Assembly (NCBI GenBank): GCA_947302765.1
Contig: CAMYWN010000005.1
Span: 1 to 34,771, forward strand
DNA length: 34,771 nt
From: an uncultured Candidatus Saccharibacteria bacterium
GTDB lineage: Bacteria > Patescibacteriota > Saccharimonadia > Saccharimonadales > Saccharimonadaceae
Direction of reading: 5' to 3'
Positions within the stretch are counted from its first letter, which is position 1, and the number at the start of each line of letters is the position of its first letter. The position numbers were made by a program, and so were the translations under genes. Positions 30,838 through 34,771 of the stretch are shown here, in pieces. Below the pieces are notes generated by a model, which was given only the letters and a program-made list of their open reading frames with translations, searched no databases and was not told the DNA's origin.

Positions 30838-31227
30838 TTAGGCGGCCGATACATTATCGATAGTTATCTTATCGTGCCTTTCTGACGCGGTCACAATTTT
30901 CCCTTTGTACTTAATGGGGTCGTAATAACCCGCAAAGAGGCCTAAATTGGACCACCCAGAGAGGAAAAACAATGGTCCGTCTTCCCCTCCTTCCTTAATT
31001 CCGGAGTTGGGGTCTCGTTCCTAAAACACTATCGATATTGGACTAGTAGTTTTGAGCATACACGGGAGTTCAGAGCCGTCCTTTAATGTAAATGTTGTCG
31101 GGACGAAATCTCTGTCGTTTTCAAAGAAGAAACCGTAATTCGGTCCATCCGCAATCAGCTGAAGAAACCCTAGACTGTCTTTGATCCCCTTAAAAAACTT
31201 TGGCTGGGGATGAGGGATAGATAATCC
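30838..31227 (-). pseudogene. Truncated protein remnant with internal TAG
   Basis: KFFKGIKDSLGFLQLIADGPNYGFFFENDRDFVPTTFTLKDGSELPCMLKTTSPISIVF*ERDPNSGIKEGGEDGPLFFLSGWSNLGLFAGYYDPIKYKGKIVTASERHDKITIDNVSAA*; TAG at 31021-31023, no start codon. Confidence 0.6.
31201..31218 (-). repeat. Exact 18-bp copy of the tRNA-Gln 3' end (TGGCTGGGGATGAGGGAT)
   Basis: Identical to 31393-31410. Confidence 0.95.
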
Positions 31228-31259
31228 CTATATCCCCTGCGAGCCAGATAATCATGCCA

Positions 31260-31385
31260 CGAAGAAACTAGGGACTACGTCCCTACGGCCTACTCAGAAT
31301 ATAAAAAATACTAGAGCAAGCTCTAGATTTTTCATATTCTTCGTATCCCTTGGAAAGCTTCGCTTTCCTAGTTTCTCCTTCGAAG
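31260..31385. repeat. Cloverleaf-like multi-hairpin element immediately 3' of tRNA-Gln
   Basis: Outer stem CGAAGaAACTAGG/CCTAGTTT…CTTCG; branches AGGGACtacGTCCCT, AGAATATaAAAAAT…CTAGAGCaaGCTCTAG…ATTTTTcATATTCT, GGAAAGCttcGCTTTCC. Confidence 0.8.
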
Positions 31386-31392
31386 ATTCTCA

Positions 31393-31467
31393 TGGCTGGG
31401 GATGAGGGATTCGAACCCCCGAATGGTGGGACCAGAACCCACTGCCTTACCACTTGGCGAATCCCCA
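31393..31467 (-). tRNA. tRNA-Gln (anticodon CTG), CCA encoded
   Basis: TGGGGATTCGCCAAGTGGTAAGGCAGTGGGTTCTGGTCCCACCATTCGGGGGTTCGAATCCCTCATCCCCAGCCA folds as a cloverleaf; loop TTCTGGT. Confidence 0.95.
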
Positions 31468-31518
31468 ACGCTCGCCACCGGAGAATATATTCGGTGCAAA
31501 CATGATTATATCACAAGT

Positions 31519-34500
31519 TTATTCGCTTCGCAACGCTTCCACCGGATCTTTCTTCGACGCTGCCCTTGCCGGAATCAAACCACCAATCAAAGTCAAAACA
31601 ATCGACAGTCCGATTAGAAACAGTGCCATTTTTGGATCAAGCGCCGCCGATAGCGGAATGTCACCCGTAAAGTGATGCAACACTAGATTTATCGGTGGGA
31701 TAAGTAAATATGAAACCCCTACACCAAACAACCCCGATAACAACCCGATAATAAACGTTTCCGCATTAAAGATTGAAGAAATATTATGCTTCGATGCTCC
31801 GATTGCCCGCAAAATGCCGATTTCCTTCGTCCGCTCATACACTGAGATATACGTAATAACGCCAATCATAATTGATGAAACGACTAGCGAAATCGATACG
31901 AAAGCAATCAGTACATAGGACACTGCGTCTACGATTGTTTTGACCGAAGACATCAATACGCCAGTCGTATCGGTGTATTCAATTACCTTGTCGTCCTTCC
32001 CTGCTAAACGCATCGCCTCGTTGTAGTTATCGAGAAATTCGATAAATCGCGTTTTCCCATCAAAACTCGTAAAATAAAATGACAACTGGGTTGGATCCTC
32101 CAAATTCTGGTAGCCTAGTGTGGAAAGATTAGTAGCTAAAGTCGTCCGTTTTTTACTAAACATAGCACTGACTACGCGCGATAGCTCTTCTTCAGAAAAG
32201 TTCAGACGAAACGCACCTAAGATTGCATTCTGGTCGACGTGAAAAGCATTAGCGAAACTCGAAGTAAGATAAGCCGTCAACCCTCCGACTTTAGTTAGAA
32301 TTTCTTTTTTCATCGTGACTTCGGTAATCGCGACTGCGAAAGAATCAATCGCTTGCCTAACTGGCTCTGCTTTGAGGTATTGTTCGCTCACTCCGTCATA
32401 GATCAACTCAACAATCGGGATAGGCATTGTCTCGGTGTCAAAAGGAATACTTTGCGATTCCATCGCTGCCTTAAAACCTTCCAAATATGCGGAGAGAAAA
32501 CCCTTGAGTAAACCGCTGTAGGTTGAAGCAAAAGTGTCGGCCGGAATAAAGTACTGCGACTCTAAATCGGTAAAATTTTTATCAGCCAGAAACTCTTCGA
32601 CTTTGCTATCAATTTCGCGAGCCATAAAGGTACCGTTTCCATCAAGACCTGCAAGCGAAGCTCGTAACTCGTCCTTTAGCTGATTAAATCTCTCGGTCAA
32701 CTTTTCTCTTACAGGCGAAATATCCGCCGTGATGTCGTTTGAAATCGAATTCACGTATTCGCTCGTTTTAGATGAAATAGCGTTTTGGTCGATATTGACA
32801 CCAAATGCTCGTTTTAGTGCAGCCTCATCTACAGAAACTAAATCCGAGAACTCAAAATTAAAAGCATTTTCTTCTTCACCAAATTTCTTACCCGAAAAGA
32901 TATCGACTTCGGGCTCCGCTAACTGCTTTTTTACAATCTCGGTTTGGCCAGCGCTATCAATAATATGGGTGATTAATGATGGTAAATATGCTACGCCACT
33001 CCCGGCTGAGAGCATCTCGGAATTCATAACAGCAACGCCGACAATCTTGAGCTTTTCAGCGGTGTCGTAGAGCTCCCTCATATAATCTTTGTCGCCTGAC
33101 ATATCCTCATAAACATCATACTTTGCGTTATATCGATAAGTTTGGGTAGCCGGTAGCAGTCTTAAGTCTACATTCATTAAGTCGTCATAAGTTAGCTCGA
33201 GCGGCTTATTGTTTATTGAGACTTTTTCGCCACTCATAATCTTAGATACAATTTCGTTCAGCTCTTGTGAGTTATGAAAGCCTAGCGAATAAGTCAAAAG
33301 CTCCGATATCTGCCCTTTATTACTTAGCACTACCATCATCTCGTTATACTCCTGAGGATAGCGCCCCGCGAGTAGTTCCGTATCATGTTCCAGATTCTCC
33401 GGTTCAAACTGTCTAAACACCGACGTCATCGTCGAATAATTCCGAAGTAGCGACGTCTCGCCAATTAGTGAAGTAAACATATTGCTCGGGTTCATTTTTG
33501 CAATCGCACCCGTTGCATCCTCAGTATATATTACTGGATCAACGTTATACTCTCTTTCCATCAGCCGAATATCGTCACGAATCCCCTGGCCGTGCAATTC
33601 TAAATACTCTTCGAAACTCGGCAAATCGTTATTCGACACCGTCCCAAGCGTTGTTGTTAGAATCTGGTTTTCGTGTAATTTGCCATCATCGGCACCACCA
33701 CTCGATTCTCCGCTCAGACTCAGTAGGATCCCAGAAATATCCGCTGTCTCTTTTTGCAAAGCGAGGGGATAAGAACCAAGCGTATCTTGCTCAATCTTAT
33801 CGATATAATTCTGGAATCCAGTCGATACGGCGCTAATCAATGCGATACCGATGATACCTATCGAACCGGCAATAGCTATCAGTAAAGTGCGCGCTTTTTT
33901 TGTCAAAAGATTCTTTAAAGAAAGCGAAAAAGCTGTTAGGAATGACATCTTAGTCTTTTTGCTTTTTTTCTCGGCTTCGATTAAATCCAAATCAGTTTTT
34001 ACTTTGCCGTCGTAGGGATGAGAATCGGAAGTGATGGTGCCGTCCTTCAATGTAATGATTCTAGTGGCGTATTTATCAGCCAGCTCAGGGTTATGAGTAA
34101 CCATAATTACCAACTTGTTATTAGCTACTTGTTTTAGTAGGTCCATGATCTGGATCGAAGTCTCAGAGTCTAAAGCGCCAGTAGGCTCATCGGCTAGTAG
34201 AATATCTGGATCATTTACAAGCGCACGAGCGATTGCGACCCTTTGCATTTGCCCACCAGATAATTGTGATGGTAATTTTTCAATGTGTTCCTCTAGACCA
34301 ACTTCCTTCAAGGCCTTTTTGGCACGCCGAACCGCTTCCCTGCTTGATATTCCGGACAACGTTAAAGCCAACTTGACGTTATTTAATACCGTCTGATGTG
34401 GAATTAAATTATAGCTTTGAAAGACAAAACCAATCCGATGATTTCGGTAAGCGTCCCAATCCTTATCCTTATAATTCTTTGTAGATGTTTCATTGATTTT

Positions 34501-34686
34501 CAAATCTCCACCAGAATAATCATCCAGACCACCAATGATGTTCAGAAGTGTAGTCTTGCCCGAACCAGATGGCCCCAAAATAGCCACGAATTCTGATGTA
34601 CGAAAATTTGTCTTGATACTATGCAGCACAATTTTCTTTGAATCGCCAAAACTATACGACTTCGAAACCCCACGAATCTCTAACAT
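31519..34686 (-). CDS. MacB/LolCDE-like ABC transporter, fused ATPase and FtsX-type permease
   Basis: LGPSGSGKTTLLNIIGGLD (Walker A), LSGGQMQRVAIARAL, LLADEPTGALD; C-terminal FtsX-like TM region. Confidence 0.93.
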   Translation of the reverse strand: MLEIRGVSKSYSFGDSKKIVLHSIKTNFRTSEFVAILGPSGSGKTTLLNIIGGLDDYSGGDLKINETSTKNYKDKDWDAYRNHRIGFVFQSYNLIPHQTVLNNVKLALTLSGISSREAVRRAKKALKEVGLEEHIEKLPSQLSGGQMQRVAIARALVNDPDILLADEPTGALDSETSIQIMDLLKQVANNKLVIMVTHNPELADKYATRIITLKDGTITSDSHPYDGKVKTDLDLIEAEKKSKKTKMSFLTAFSLSLKNLLTKKARTLLIAIAGSIGIIGIALISAVSTGFQNYIDKIEQDTLGSYPLALQKETADISGILLSLSGESSGGADDGKLHENQILTTTLGTVSNNDLPSFEEYLELHGQGIRDDIRLMEREYNVDPVIYTEDATGAIAKMNPSNMFTSLIGETSLLRNYSTMTSVFRQFEPENLEHDTELLAGRYPQEYNEMMVVLSNKGQISELLTYSLGFHNSQELNEIVSKIMSGEKVSINNKPLELTYDDLMNVDLRLLPATQTYRYNAKYDVYEDMSGDKDYMRELYDTAEKLKIVGVAVMNSEMLSAGSGVAYLPSLITHIIDSAGQTEIVKKQLAEPEVDIFSGKKFGEEENAFNFEFSDLVSVDEAALKRAFGVNIDQNAISSKTSEYVNSISNDITADISPVREKLTERFNQLKDELRASLAGLDGNGTFMAREIDSKVEEFLADKNFTDLESQYFIPADTFASTYSGLLKGFLSAYLEGFKAAMESQSIPFDTETMPIPIVELIYDGVSEQYLKAEPVRQAIDSFAVAITEVTMKKEILTKVGGLTAYLTSSFANAFHVDQNAILGAFRLNFSEEELSRVVSAMFSKKRTTLATNLSTLGYQNLEDPTQLSFYFTSFDGKTRFIEFLDNYNEAMRLAGKDDKVIEYTDTTGVLMSSVKTIVDAVSYVLIAFVSISLVVSSIMIGVITYISVYERTKEIGILRAIGASKHNISSIFNAETFIIGLLSGLFGVGVSYLLIPPINLVLHHFTGDIPLSAALDPKMALFLIGLSIVLTLIGGLIPARAASKKDPVEALRSE

Positions 34687-34771
34687 ATTAATATATATAT
34701 TATCATAATTCGGAGCAATGCGACAAATTCGCCCAAAAAGGATTTCGAATTTAGTTTCATTTAAGGTTGTG

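Overview
The window looks like a streamlined Candidate Phyla Radiation (Saccharibacteria/TM7-like) chromosome segment; this placement is inferred from gene content and compactness and was not tested by search. Most of it is housekeeping: queA, tgt, cysS, a DHH phosphoesterase, a YqeG-like HAD, pgsA, cdsA, an acyl-CoA/AMP ligase, recR, ybaB, dnaB, dnaX, a SufS-like aminotransferase, the rplL-rplJ / rplA-rplK / nusG-secE cluster with an L10 leader, a divergent alpha-glucan phosphorylase, a uracil permease, tRNA-Gln(CUG) and a MacB-like ABC transporter. The unusual content is: (1) GC-rich palindromic hairpin elements that read in frame through essential genes (two copies in tgt, different families in queA and cysS) with two more copies downstream of rplA, resembling in concept the Rickettsia palindromic elements; (2) a recurrent TATAAT-N6-start codon layout implying widespread leaderless transcription; (3) a gene graveyard at 29.7-31.5 kb next to tRNA-Gln, with up to three direct copies of the tRNA 3' end, a cloverleaf-like hairpin element, an orphan VbhA-like antitoxin followed by a Fic toxin remnant interrupted by stop codons, another pseudogene, and a candidate structured leader/sRNA upstream of a small orphan ORF; (4) RecR and DnaX that lack their usual Cys4 zinc modules; (5) an intact class III-like Fic protein with an altered inhibitory motif.
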